Below are positions 1 through 10,230 of a stretch of 64,000 bases of DNA, in pieces. A model generated the notes under the pieces. That model was not told the DNA's origin, did not search any database, and saw only the letters and a program-made list of their open reading frames with translations. Positions within the stretch are counted from its first letter, which is position 1; every line of letters starts with the position of its first letter. Origin of the DNA: Bremia lactucae (lineage: Eukaryota; Oomycota; Peronosporomycetes; Peronosporales; Peronosporaceae); contig NC_090615.1 in assembly GCF_004359215.1 (NCBI RefSeq), positions 7,631,567 through 7,695,566 on the forward strand. The letters run 5' to 3'. Position numbers and translations under genes: made by a program.

Positions 1-1
1 A

Positions 2-834
2 AATAATGAACGCTTTAGAGTGGGTGAAAAGGTACTATTAAGTACTGCTACCCTACCTAAAAATGCGATCTCTGTACTACCTGGAGGTACTACGAGGTTG
101 TTTCCGCGTTTCATTGGGCCCTTTACGGTGGTGGAAGAGGCTAGAGACCTAAATTATAAGCTCACCCTTCCCCCGTATATGAAGACGCACCCCGTATTTT
201 ACGTGGGTCGTCGGAAACAGTATGTAGACCCAAATGAGGTCACAAATCCACATCTGGCTAAGGAGACCGATGGTGACGCCGACTGTGAGTCGAGCGTCAT
301 TCGGGTGAGGGGGGCGGTGAAGGCGAAAAGCTATCGGACCGACTCCTCACACCACGAACAGGACTTGGAGAGCGAGGGACATCACGCGAGTAACGCGGAT
401 CCCTCAGCATTATTCTTTCCAAGAGGTCTAAGCGAGTCTTCAGGCGTTCATAACCCTGACGAGCCTTCGCTCGGAGATCAAAAAGATCCGAGGTTAGGCG
501 CGAGACTTGACCCTCGAGATCCGCAATACGTAGTTCAGCAGCGCTTAACGCCTGTGACTGAACGGACGAAGGTAAGGCAGCCGCGATTATTTGGGTGAGA
601 TCGCCATTTCTATCTGGCGCCGCCTGCACTAATGGATGCGGGTGGGAATCAACGCTTCCTGTTGAAAGATTGCTTGCCCACCGCTCCGTGAGGCAAGGGC
701 TTCAGATCCTCGTCCACTGGAAAAGTTACCTGAAGAGTTTTGACTCTTGGGAACCGATCGATACCCTACGTATTGATGTGTGCGGCTTGGTGACTGCCTA
801 TGAAAAGGAGCACCAGCTGAGGCCTCTTCGCTAG
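2..834 (+). pseudogene. Pol C terminus: integrase C-terminal domain, long linker, chromodomain
   Basis: The frame is open from base 2 (the window cuts the gene) to a stop at 598. It opens with the integrase C-terminal fold typical of Ty3/gypsy Pol (GEKVLLST, RFIGPF, THPVFYVGR). A linker of about 120 residues rich in Asp, Glu and Ser follows. The chromodomain is in another frame (595-834), recognisable by LVHWKSY and FDSWEPI and ending LRPLR before the stop, so a frameshift near 590-600 separates the two. The copy at 21178-21918 keeps the frames joined over the same point. The linker is where the antisense coiled coil lies. In active chromoviruses this part helps target integration; here it is not functional. 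Confidence 0.85.
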
Positions 835-1757
835 TCTCATATGGACTAGCAGAGGTACGTTGTGAGAAGAAACAAGGGGTACAGTACCGTCCATGATTTC
901 TTCCACACGCAAGCGGGCGAAATTAATTCGCTTCGACCGCTGTTTCATCGCATCGGAATGCGGATGAATGCGGCGCAGGAATTCCGCCTCGTATTGGCCG
1001 GGCGTTTCATTTGAACGCAACACGACCGGGATTGGGAAAATACGCCCAAGCGATTTTCCCTGAGCCCTCCATGATTTAAAGACGCCATAATAATATCTGC
1101 GTCTACAAGAGCGCGCTTCAGGAGCGACGCTCTTGGCCCGTTTAAACAAGGCCATTTATATGGAGGGGGCATCTTTGGAATGCCACCCGTCACATAGCCA
1201 CGTTCAAAACGACTGGCTTGTGACACCGACTGAGCACGTTCACGTGTCGTCGGTGGAGCTTTAGGCTTCGAATGCTCTATGTGAGAACCTTTATGAATTA
1301 TGGTCTGAGCATAAGGCGTTGTGGTTAAACCCAACGGAGAAGCGGCTGCGCCTTTATGGGCAGCGCTCTTATTATCTGTCGCTGCGCTATCCAGCGTAGA
1401 CGACGAGACAGCATTCGTAAACGTTGCTGTCTCCATGTTGTGAGCCATGAGAGAATTTATGATGGGCAATAATGCGCCATCATCAACCCTCATGAGCTCG
1501 TTGTCCGCATCACTACTATGAGGTGACAGCAACGGTGTCGAATCATTGTAGTCAACAATGAGCGACGGATCAACATCCTCACTGTTTAAGTGGGATGAAT
1601 CCTTTAGCCCCGGTAACGCGACAGCAGCAGTAGCTGTCGGCGTTTCGACTAAGGCATTGGACGCGGCCGGCGAATTAACGCGGCGCGTGCGCTTAGTGCG
1701 AGGTTTAGTGGGCGTCTTCGCAGACAACCCACCAACATGGCCCCTTTAAGATGGCAT
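297..1757 (-). pseudogene. Antisense ORF of family-A gypsy (coiled coil plus Ser/Pro/Arg tail), copy 1
   Basis: This frame runs opposite to Pol, from 124 bp inside the 3' LTR back into the integrase-chromodomain linker. The presumed start at 1757 (MP) is followed by a TAA in this copy; the frame is then open to 945 (basic stretch TKRTRR, then Thr/Ala-rich and acidic stretches). It continues in the second frame (1155-766, with YEAEFLRRIHPHSD and INFARLRVEEIMDG). The last part (629-297) has heptad hydrophobics in AELRIADLEGQVSRLT and a Ser/Pro-rich end (SPSPVRG, SPSPPPSPE). The same protein is seen at 20632-21698 and in part at 41090-41194 and 46005-47260. Function is unknown; the basic N terminus may be a nuclear signal. 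Frameshifts and nonsense codons make this copy a pseudogene. Confidence 0.65.
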
Positions 1758-1880
1758 CTTTGGCGCCGTGTAGGTCGCTAGAGGGATTGAGTGAACTAGC
1801 GGCGCGTAAAGCTGCCCGCAGTTCCTCGCTCCTCTTTGACGAATTTAAAAATGTAAATTCGTTCTTTAAGGGGGGGATGG

Positions 1881-2340
1881 TGTAACGGGCTAAAGTTGCC
1901 CTAATGTTACACAGTTCCCGATAAGTACACTTGGTGTACTTAATGGGATGGTCAATCACTAAATTAAAGTAATAAGACCCAACACTCGGGTGTGGTTCAC
2001 AATTTATAAACACCCTTGTGTACGTGATGCACATGGATGCATTCAAATTAGGAGGGATGACGCCCAGCGTCATCCGTGATGACGGCTAGCGTCATCCGTT
2101 ACGCGAGGTATCTAGAAAGATACGCTCGCAATACATAATAAGTGTTATCTATAGAGATGACATTTTGATTGGTAAAAATAGGTATTTACATTTAATACGA
2201 TTAAATAAATCAGTCTGAAAACTACTTTCTACTTGGTAAGTGCGCACGAGGAGCCGGATTACCGCTCCCGTGACGACACTTAACCAGAGTACTTAAGGCG
2301 TTGGGTGAGGTCGCTAACGCGCCCATCGCAACTACCTCAC
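1881..2340 (+). repeat. 3' LTR of family A, truncated
   Basis: The LTR starts TGTAACGGGCTAAAG directly after a purine-rich tract. It holds an inverted repeat AAGTACAC..GTGTACTT and two stem-loop motifs of the form GATGACGC..GCGTCATC around 2056-2100. It matches 41327-41879 up to CTACCTCAC and stops there, so about 90 bp of the 3' end is missing. Confidence 0.85.
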
Positions 2341-4483
2341 CTTTATCGAAAACCGAGGCTCCAGAGCCGATTATGCTACGATAAAATTATAGTTGATTGG
2401 CCGGCGAAGAACCAAAAAGACTCGCGTAAGTGACTTGGCCTTTCTTACTACTTGAATACGTGCAACAACAAAAAAACGCTGATATGGACCATCCATATCT
2501 AATCTCAAAAAGAAAATATGCGGACTAGTGCTGGACTAGCACCGAGAACGACGCTTTGAAGCAGCAAAGGAGAGTCGCCTACATGCTCCAATTCTACTCT
2601 GCACCGTCCTGATCGGTCACCTGCGACGCATCGATCTGACCTTAATTCGCTACTTTTAGGAAATCGGTTTAGCCACATATTCGATACCCGTGTGTTTGTT
2701 GTTATTAATTAAAAACTACAGAATATTAACAGCATAAACTATTTCCATCAATAAATTCTTCTAGTGAACTGGAATAACAACACATCTTAATTATCACCTC
2801 TGTATTGATGAGAGTAGTGTAATTAAAATTACTTTTTGACAACTCATATTGAGTAGCTCTTTTTGCAAGCCTTTACAGCTACAATAGCTCGAACGGACTG
2901 AGGCAGCGCACTTTTAGCAACATATTTTCTGAAGACGCGAAAGTGTTATTTCGTTTGAGCAGCGGCAGCCAACAGCTGCAGAAAAGAGCTACCTAGCTCA
3001 TGACAAAGCGCTTCATGGTATGAAGAATGCTCTTGTCAATTTAAGTATTACCAAGCGATTTGTGGAACCACGCGTGATCACGTGTAGTTCCGCATAAGAC
3101 TACCGCGAGCGATCTCAACGAGGACCACTTGACGAGTGCTCGTGCCGGAGAGCGTTTGACAGTAAACAATAATTCACTGTCGTTATAAATCACGCATGTG
3201 AAGGAGGCTTAAGAGGAGGAGGTCTGCGTGTTTATTGCAAGTCTTGCAACAGCTGCCGCTACAATTGAGTAACGTGGAGATTTAAACATTTATTCCTGAC
3301 GTCCTTCTCAAGAACATCACCACCATTGAGAGCAGGTTCGAACCTCAATTTTTGAAGTCTAATTCCAATCATTGATATCAGCATCATGTACAGACTGTCA
3401 ACCAGTAAGCCGCTAGCAAGCAATCTTCTTCGTCGATATATCAGCTCAATTCATTCTGTTGCTCATTAGCCAAAACAGATGAAGCTGCAACGCGGCAAAG
3501 TCGAAATGTTAGCAGCTTAACCAATATACCAAATATAAAAGCCGCGTTAATACTGAAGAGTTTTGGAGTGAAGCTTAATTTTAGAAATTAAGGTGTCGGT
3601 GAACCTTACTTCAGCTGTGGCGAAGCAAATGGAAAGATGCTTGAGTCATCTACCCAGATAAAGCACCCGTCGACTAATAAGCTACTTACCTACGTACCTT
3701 TATAAGTCGCAACAGTAGCTAGATGAATGAAATTGGACACGATACGAGATTTAAAAGCGGGGAGAGAATAACAAACCAAATGACAACTCAAATCACAACC
3801 ATATGGGTTTATTGAAGATAGGCTTGTCTGTTTATAGAACAAATAAAATTCACCTTTACTCGTTTGCGAGTTTAATGTAAACAAACTTTGATCTCCTGCA
3901 TTTAAGAGAACTTGTATACTCTTTGCGTTCTATAGCAAAGGGTCTATTTTCTTAACTTTACGGACGCCTTCATGCTTATCAAGGCATCAATTCAGAGGTC
4001 GATAGGGTGGCACCAAAGCCTGCAATATTTTATATTTTTGGAGTCGAAGAATACTCTGATGTCTGGGTTTGCGAGACTGAAAGCACAAGCATGCCAACAC
4101 ATTGTGGTCTCATAGCCAGACATTAAAACAGTGCTTTTGGCCTTGAACCCGTAGTTAAAGCGAAATTGCTGGAAAAAAACACTTTATCATTGCAACAACA
4201 CCAGTAAGCCTAACTATTGAAGAAGCTTCCGTAACTAGCAATCGATAATATCCGAAACAAGCAGAAGGGGGATGCGATCAGTGTCTCATAGCCTGAGCTT
4301 TGATTAAAACAAGTTTTTTGTAGCCTTATGCGTACAAGATACGGAATCTCAAATCGGCTGTCACACCCATGTTCACCGAGAATATTGCAACGTTAGCCTT
4401 CAACATTCTCGCACTTAAGGTATTTAGTACGCGTGGATTTCTTTTAAAATTCGCGATCGTGATGTTTCATGAGAAGGAATTTG
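2341..4483. other. AT-rich intergenic DNA, no gene recognised
   Basis: Only short frames without recognisable motifs occur on either strand. I see no tRNA, rRNA or recognisable transposon protein. Old repeat relics are possible. Confidence 0.5.
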
Positions 4484-4736
4484 TGTAGCGGGGTGTATCG
4501 TTACATGAAATTAACACTTAAAGGTTGTTAATTAATATATTATCTAAAAGGTAGATAATATTTGGAGGATATTACTTTAAATAGTAATGTCCTGAATTCT
4601 TATCCATAAATAGGTATAGACCATTATGTCTATTTATTCCGCAGACTAATCAGCTGTAGAAGTAATCAAAGAGAGTTACAAGATAAGATAGATAAGAATT
4701 CATTTACATGTTTAGTATTAGTTTATAGTTAAGTCA
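4484..4736 (+). repeat. Probable LTR of another retroelement family, cut by a gap
   Basis: The stretch starts TGTAGCGGGGTGTATCG, resembling the TGTAAYGGG ends of the LTRs in this window. It is AT-rich with a TATA-like element (CATAAATAGG) and an inverted repeat ATCTAAAAGGTAGAT. The right end is lost in the gap at 4737. It lies about 130 bp upstream of the RAD23 start plus whatever the gap hides. Confidence 0.4.
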
Positions 4737-4836
4737 NNNNNNNNNNNNNNNNNNNNNNNNNNNNNNNNNNNNNNNNNNNNNNNNNNNNNNNNNNNNNNNN
4801 NNNNNNNNNNNNNNNNNNNNNNNNNNNNNNNNNNNN
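4737..4836. other. Assembly gap (100 N)
   Basis: Exactly 100 N, the usual placeholder for a gap of unknown size. The RAD23 promoter is largely hidden here. Confidence 0.99.
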
Positions 4837-4867
4837 CAAAATCTTCTCCCCCACAGAGAAAGAGACC

Positions 4868-6353
4868 ATGAAGCTCACAGTTAAGACGCTGCAGGGCGTT
4901 TCCTTCCCGTTGGACGCGGAACCGACGAACTCAGTACGATTGTTTTCCTTTCTTATCTCCTATGCAACCCTTCGCTCTCCAAAGAGGCCTTCGGCTGTCG
5001 AAGCGATCGTTACAAGAAAAGCTCATGTAGTGACCGGTACTTGATGTGCAGGTTTCGGCGGTAAAGCAAAAGATTGAAGAATTGCAAAAGTTTCCTGTCG
5101 CCCAGCAGAAGCTCATACATGCGGGTAAAGTTCTCAGAGATGATAGCACGCTGGCCGAGTACAATGTTAAAGATAATGACTTCTTGGTCGTTATGGTCAC
5201 CAAGCCGAAAGCTCCAAAGCCTACGACCATCTCTGCCTCAACAATAGATTCTTCGTCTGCTATTTCATTCGCAAGCACATCCTCTGCCAGTATGGCTCCT
5301 CCCACGGCCGCTGTAGCTTCTTCAATTACCCCGAATACGTCGTCGGCGTCAAGCAGCTCTTCAGCAACCGCTCCGGCCGTTTCAACTCCGTCTGCAGCTC
5401 CAGCCACAACTGCCGCAAGCTCCATATCGCGCGAAAGTAGTGAAATTGTGACTGACGAACACATGAGTGCCTCTGTACAACAGCTGATGGACATGGGCTT
5501 CCCAGAGGACCAAGTGCGTGGCGCGTTACGCGCGGCATTCAACAATCCGGAACGTGCTGTCGAGTACTTAATGACGGGAATTCCAGCACAGGCAGCAGTA
5601 CGCCCGCAGACAGCTGCTCCGTCCGCAGGACTAGGTGCTAGTGGCGAGGATACGACCAACACTCTTGAAGCGCTGCGTAATCATCCGCAGTTTGACGCAC
5701 TACGTCAGCTCGTACAGTCTAATCCAGCGGCGTTACCGGCTGTGCTTCAGCAGATCGGCACGCAGAGCCCCGAACTGTTGCGCTTAATCCACCAAAACCA
5801 AGATCGCTTTGTGCAAATGTTGAACGAGCCCATTAGTAGTCGTGAGACTGGAGCATTGCCTAGTAGTGGCGCGGGCGCGGCTCCATTTGAGTTTGGCATG
5901 GGTAATGGGGGTGCCATGCCTACTCCCCAACAGATACAGCAACTGGTAGATTCGCTTTCACCGGAGCAGCAGACCCAGATGGCGGCTCAAATGGGAATGA
6001 CTCCCGATCAGCTTCGTGGTCTTTCACAGATGCTTAGCAATTTGCCACCTGAAGCAATGGAGCAGATGATGGCATCAATGGGTGGTAGTAGCGGACTTGA
6101 AGGACTTGGTGGAGGGACCGGTGCTGGTTCTGGAAGCCATCGCATCATGCTGACTGAAGAGGAAGCGGCTGCTGTTGACCGATTGTGCGAGATGGGTTTC
6201 GAGCGCACGGATGTTATTCAGGCGTACCTAGCGTGCGACAAGAACGAGGCATTGGCGGCTAATTTTCTTATGGATAGTGGAGACAACTTTGGCGGAATGG
6301 CCACTAGTGATACAGGGGGTCAGGGTGACGACAACGATGACATTTACGGATAA
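4868..6353 (+). CDS. RAD23: RAD23 UV-excision repair / proteasome shuttle protein
   Basis: RAD23 carries polyubiquitinated substrates to the 26S proteasome and, bound to XPC/Rad4, supports nucleotide excision repair in the nucleus. The gene has two exons: 4868-4933 and 5052-6353, with a GT-AG intron of 118 bp; joined they give about 455 residues, close to family size. Exon 1 starts [10 protein letters not shown] and carries the first strands of the ubiquitin-like domain (residues 1-73, ending FLVVMVTK). A Ser/Ala/Thr-rich linker follows, then UBA1 ([20 protein letters not shown], about 150-190), the XPC-binding/STI1 segment ([14 protein letters not shown], about 225-275) and the C-terminal UBA2 ([20 protein letters not shown]). 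UBL-UBA-STI1-UBA is the RAD23 order; ubiquilin lacks the middle UBA. A Met/Gln-rich stretch lies between the STI1 segment and UBA2. The start is fixed by UBL homology; a frame opening at 5046 with GTG is only the second exon. Confidence 0.93.
4934..5051 (+). other. Spliceosomal intron of RAD23
   Basis: The donor GTACGA follows TCA (Ser22) and the acceptor TGTGCAG precedes GTTTCGGCG. Removing 118 bp joins the UBL halves in phase 0. This is the only intron I could place with confidence in the window's host genes. Confidence 0.85.
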
Positions 6354-6671
6354 CTAGCAAACACGTGAGAAAGTGAGGCTATCTAGATGCGATATTTTTC
6401 ATTGCCGTGAAGTTTATATAATGTGTTGTTCTCGCTCATGCCAGATACAAATTCTCAGTCTCACACAAAATAATGATAGCGATGCAGAAAATCCGTTTCC
6501 TGCACAAGGGTATGATGTGCCGCATCTTGTAGCAATTGAAGTTAAATACTACACAAGGCAAAATTTGGTTTCGGTCTAAATAGGTATTGTTCTAAGCACT
6601 GCGCAGGAAAAGAGAGGAAAAATTCTTGCTACTCGTAACTTTTTCCTTTGTGTGGAAAGAAGACTAGCATT
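6354..6671. other. RAD23 3' flank
   Basis: Short AT-rich stretch between the RAD23 stop and the first retroelement relic. No gene is supported; it probably contains the RAD23 3' UTR. Confidence 0.45.
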
Positions 6672-6831
6672 GAAACGGGCTAAAGTTGTCCTATGTTGCA
6701 CAAACCCAATAAGTACACTTGATGCATGGTCAATTACTTCACGTGAAGTTCACATGGTGTGGTGCATAGAGCAATCCATACTTGTGTATGTGATGCACAA
6801 ACGTGTATTCACATTGAAAGGGATGATGGCA
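6672..6831 (+). repeat. Degenerate fragment of family-A LTR
   Basis: It matches the family-A LTR with many differences: CGGGCTAAAGTTGTCC at the start, then GATGGTCAAT-like and TGTGTATGTGATGCAC motifs. It abuts the family-B LTR. Confidence 0.6.
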
Positions 6832-7121
6832 TGTAAGACAGGGTCACACAGCAACTCACAGAGGAAGTTCTAAACTGTTATATATTGAGATCTTTAAGCA
6901 GTCTAACTACAGTAATAAATAAGGCTACTAAATGCTTTAATTTAGTAGTACTAAATATCAATACTCCGTACTTGAGGTGCGGACACGTGTCATTCGTACC
7001 TAGCTGAGTCACAATGGTAACCTAGCTATATTCCCTGATGTGCTGATACACACCCCGACTATCTGACATATTCACAATATCCTTAGTATGTCAGTACACG
7101 GTCACATGTGTCCCCGTTACA
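6832..7121 (-). repeat. 3' LTR of family B
   Basis: In element orientation it starts TGTAACGGGG after the purine tract at 7122-7145 and ends near CCCTGTC. Copies are at 44627-44904 and 50903-51192. Length is about 290 bp. Confidence 0.8.
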
Positions 7122-7191
7122 CCCTCCCACACCCAAATAGGAAACACCATTTGCTGGGAGGGACAACCCGAAGGAAAGTGACACAACGAGT

Positions 7192-8846
7192 ATGCCACGC
7201 TGGCACCCACACCGCAGAACCACCGCAGCGACCACAATGACGACCGACCCCAAGACGCTTCCAGGGCACTCGCAAACCACGACGCCATCGACTGATACAG
7301 TTACCACAACGACAGACGTCACGACGCCCACCGGGCACGCCGAAGAAACATCACTTGAGTCGTCAAACACCGTGCGTGATGACCCACTGGATACTACGAC
7401 ATCATCTCCACGAGAAGCAGCTCACCAGGACGCAAACAACTCTGATGCGAAAGATCGTGAGCGGAACAACCTGCTCAGCAAGCTGCGTCGCATAGCTTCA
7501 CGCAACGCGCTGCTCAAACATCACCCGAATAAGAAAGTCTGACCCACCACCGCCATCCCCGATATTCACCGACGTTCCCCATGCCCCACTTGAAACGATC
7601 ACTGTCGACACGCCTTAATCCAGAATCGAAACCACCTGCTGCGAGTATACCGCGTGACGGCGTCTCCATGACACCCACAAGCTCGAGCCATACCGGCGAA
7701 CAAGCACCCCTACTGTGTCCATCGGACCCCCAAGGAGACCACAAGTGCCGTCGTGACACTTGCGTCCGACGAACGAGAGAACAGCTGCTTGCAGTGGAGG
7801 TTTGGCCCGTGGCCGACTACGCGGAATGCCTCCAATGGTGCCGAGAGCGAGGAAGACATGTGGAGCAGGTCGACGAATGCCCACTCGTCTTTGAAGATGT
7901 CACTGACGTTGGCCGACAGGCGTACGAAGATCAATTCCGCCAGTGACTCACCGCCATGGGATATCCCATCCCCGAATTTCTCAATTCGTCGCATCGGCTC
8001 GACTGGTTGGCGCTTCGACGTCTTCGATTTCACATGGTCAATGCGGTTGCTGATCGGCGGTGGGATATCTATCGACGTGTCGACCGAGACAGTCCCAATC
8101 CGACGCTCATCCTCCAAGAAGTCATTATCAAAATCCAGAAGGAATAACACCGCACGACATCGACCCGAAAAGCCTTCTAGGCCCGGTTAGCGCGGACCGA
8201 TTGAGTGACAACGCTTACAAGCGCTCATGAGGTCCGCGCAGTCTCCACGAGGCGTCCTTCGGCTCCCACGTATTATGAGTCTTCGGGTAACCAAGCCACT
8301 TGACCCAGAACTACCATCCCGCCTTACGGCGATGTCTGCCAAACTTTTCCGCATGGAAAGTATTGCTCCCCGTCGTGACCAAACAAGGGTTGAGGACAAA
8401 ACCCCCCTGAAGGACAAATCATACCACTATTGTTCTTCGCGTTCGTCTGGGGAGTTACGACCCCTTCAGGACCATGATCATGCGGATGAGCGTCGTGTGA
8501 AACATTGTGAGGAATCGTAGAGCCGTCAACTCCATCGGTTGGAAAAGCTTGCAACTCAGCTCGACGACCGGATCGGGTATTTGACTGCGACGTTGAACAA
8601 GACTTTAATGACCATCAGCGTTGGCTGGCTTCGTTGATTGACCGGGTGGAGATCCTTGAGCGCTACCTTGCGAGCTCAAGGCATGCTCCTGCACCTCCCT
8701 CGCGCCAGTATGCGCACCCCTTGGGTCATTCGTCGTACCCTTCGGGACCACCTGCGAACGCTTCATGGACGACCGGTCATTCACCAAGTGAGGAGTCTGC
8801 TGCGCCCTCGGCTGATGGCCTTCGTCAAATGATGGGACAACTGTGA
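7192..8846 (+). pseudogene. Antisense ORF of family-B gypsy
   Basis: The frame starts MPRWHPHRR 70 bp from the 3' LTR and runs opposite to Pol. Piece 1 (7192-7542) is Thr-rich with a basic end (LLSKLRRIASRNALLKHH). Piece 2 (7581-7946, continuing 7956-8147 past a single TGA) contains QAYEDQFRQ, WLALRRLRFHMV and a CxxW-rich part. This recalls the family-A segment with YEAEFLRRI followed by FARLRVEEIM. Piece 3 (about 8440-8846, two frames) has a coiled coil (HRLEKLATQLDDRIGYLTA, then SLIDRVEILERYL) and a Ser/Pro/His-rich tail. It overlaps the antisense strand of the chromodomain (about 8225-8335) and the integrase linker. Frameshifts and stops make it non-functional here; the role is unknown. 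Confidence 0.55.
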
Positions 8847-10045
8847 CATCTGTTTCAGACCGGTCCGCCGGATCAAGGTAGGCATTGAGCATCCCAACAT
8901 AGAATGTCGGGTGCGTTGCCATAGCCGATGGCAAGTTCAAGGTGTAGGCATTGTGTGCACTTAATTGACCTTTAACGGTCCCACGAAACGCGGACGAAGC
9001 TTCGTACTCCCGACCGCTGATACCGAGTGCATAGGTAGGTTCTTAGCATTAAGTGGCGCCAAATCACCAATCTTACACACTTGAGTATTCCGACGACCAT
9101 GACTATCACTGTTTTTATTTTGAAGGTCTTGAGCAGCAGCCATGGCGTCCCTGACACGTAGCCTGATGGCTTCATTAACTTCAATAAACGTCAGCAAATT
9201 GCGTTTGACCGACAGTCGAGCTCCTTTAAGGCCTCTCTGGTCATCGGCGACAGCCTCATTCCTATCCACATAAGAAGCCACTGGCAACGATAGGGATTAC
9301 GCCGATGCCACAACCCATTCACATAGAACGGGGAAATCCCTGTCGACGAATGCACCGCGTTATTCATCTTGAATTCCACTTGCGCTAACTGTGCACTCCA
9401 TTGGAATGGCTCATCCACGCAAACAATGCGAAGCACATTCTCCAAAACAAGGTTGACCCGTTCGGTCTGACGGTCCGTCTGTGGATGATCCGCCGTCGAC
9501 ATATCCAGTCGAGTCCCCATTGGCCGAAAAAGATGTTGCCAAAAGACAGACACAAACCGAGGATCTCGATCACTCACGAAAGACTTCGGAAGTCCATGAT
9601 GTCAAAACACAATGTCGATGAACAGCTTCGCCGCCTGCGACGCTGCAATGCTTCGGCGAACCGCCACTAGTCGCACCATCTTGCTGAGGTGACACACACA
9701 TGCCTTTATGCCCATATGGCCATGCCTATCCACCGGAAGGTCGAAGATGAAGTCCATGCTCACTGACCGCCAACAGTCCGCTGGGACCGGCAAACTCTGC
9801 AGCGGCGCTGCCGAAGACGGCAGAGGCTTCACTCGTCGACAAGTCTCGCTCGTCTTGACATACGACCGAACCCACTTGTTCATGTGGGGCCAGCAGAAGT
9901 CACGTGCCACAGACGTGTACGTCTTTTTGCGCCCCAAATGTCCACTACTCGGCGTATCATGTGTCTCATAGAGGATTTGGTGACGTAAGTCTTCGTCGTT
10001 AAGGACGACCACGCGTATTGGATCCCCCGGATTTACACTGTACAA
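8225..10045 (-). pseudogene. Family-B integrase and chromodomain
   Basis: Minus-strand frames give the H2C2/spacer part (HDTPSSGHLGRKKTY, then SETCRRVKPLPSS, 10045-9602) and the catalytic core with SMDFIFDLP, SDRDPRF and HPQTDRQTERVN (D,D,E residues, 9577-9191). The C-terminal part follows (THPTFYVGMLNAYLDP, 8940-8605). The chromodomain is at about 8335-8225 (WVKWLGYPKTHNTWEP). Several frameshifts break the chain. Confidence 0.8.
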
Positions 10046-10230
10046 AAAGAGTCGATCGGACAGACTTTACCGATTGAGATGTGCCTGCTGGCGCTTCGTC
10101 AACTTGACGGCTTCCGAAGAGGCGCTCAACGCCTCGTCGGCCCCTTTAAAATCCGGGTCTTTAACATACGCCTTGCGTATAAGCTCGAACACTGACATTT
10201 TTAAGGTGCAAAACATGTGTCAATTAGTAA

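Larger units (their letters stand above)
1..2340 (+). mobile_element. 3' part of chromo-type Ty3/gypsy retrotransposon, family A copy 1
   Basis: The segment holds the integrase C terminus and chromodomain of Pol, then about 1 kb with an antisense reading frame, then a polypurine tract (1868-1880) and a 3' LTR beginning TGTAACGGGC. The 5' part lies outside the window. Related copies at 11757-15160, 19970-26192, 37846-41879, 45500-47903 and 62920-64000 define family A. Frameshifts and a truncated LTR show that the copy is dead. Confidence 0.9.

Noticed and set aside
1705..2073. 122-codon minus-strand frame inside the family-A LTR
   Set aside because: It spans the LTR boundary, is not open in the other LTR copies I could read, and has no conserved start.
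3690..3884. 64-codon minus frame in the left intergenic region
   Set aside because: Low information content, no motif, no promoter match.
4931..5662. 243-codon minus-strand frame over RAD23
   Set aside because: Shadow of the Ala/Ser-rich RAD23 linker; no motif of its own and it overlaps a clear gene.
7083..7370. Val/Cys-rich minus frames at the end of family B
   Set aside because: Shadow of the Thr-rich antisense ORF and purine tract.
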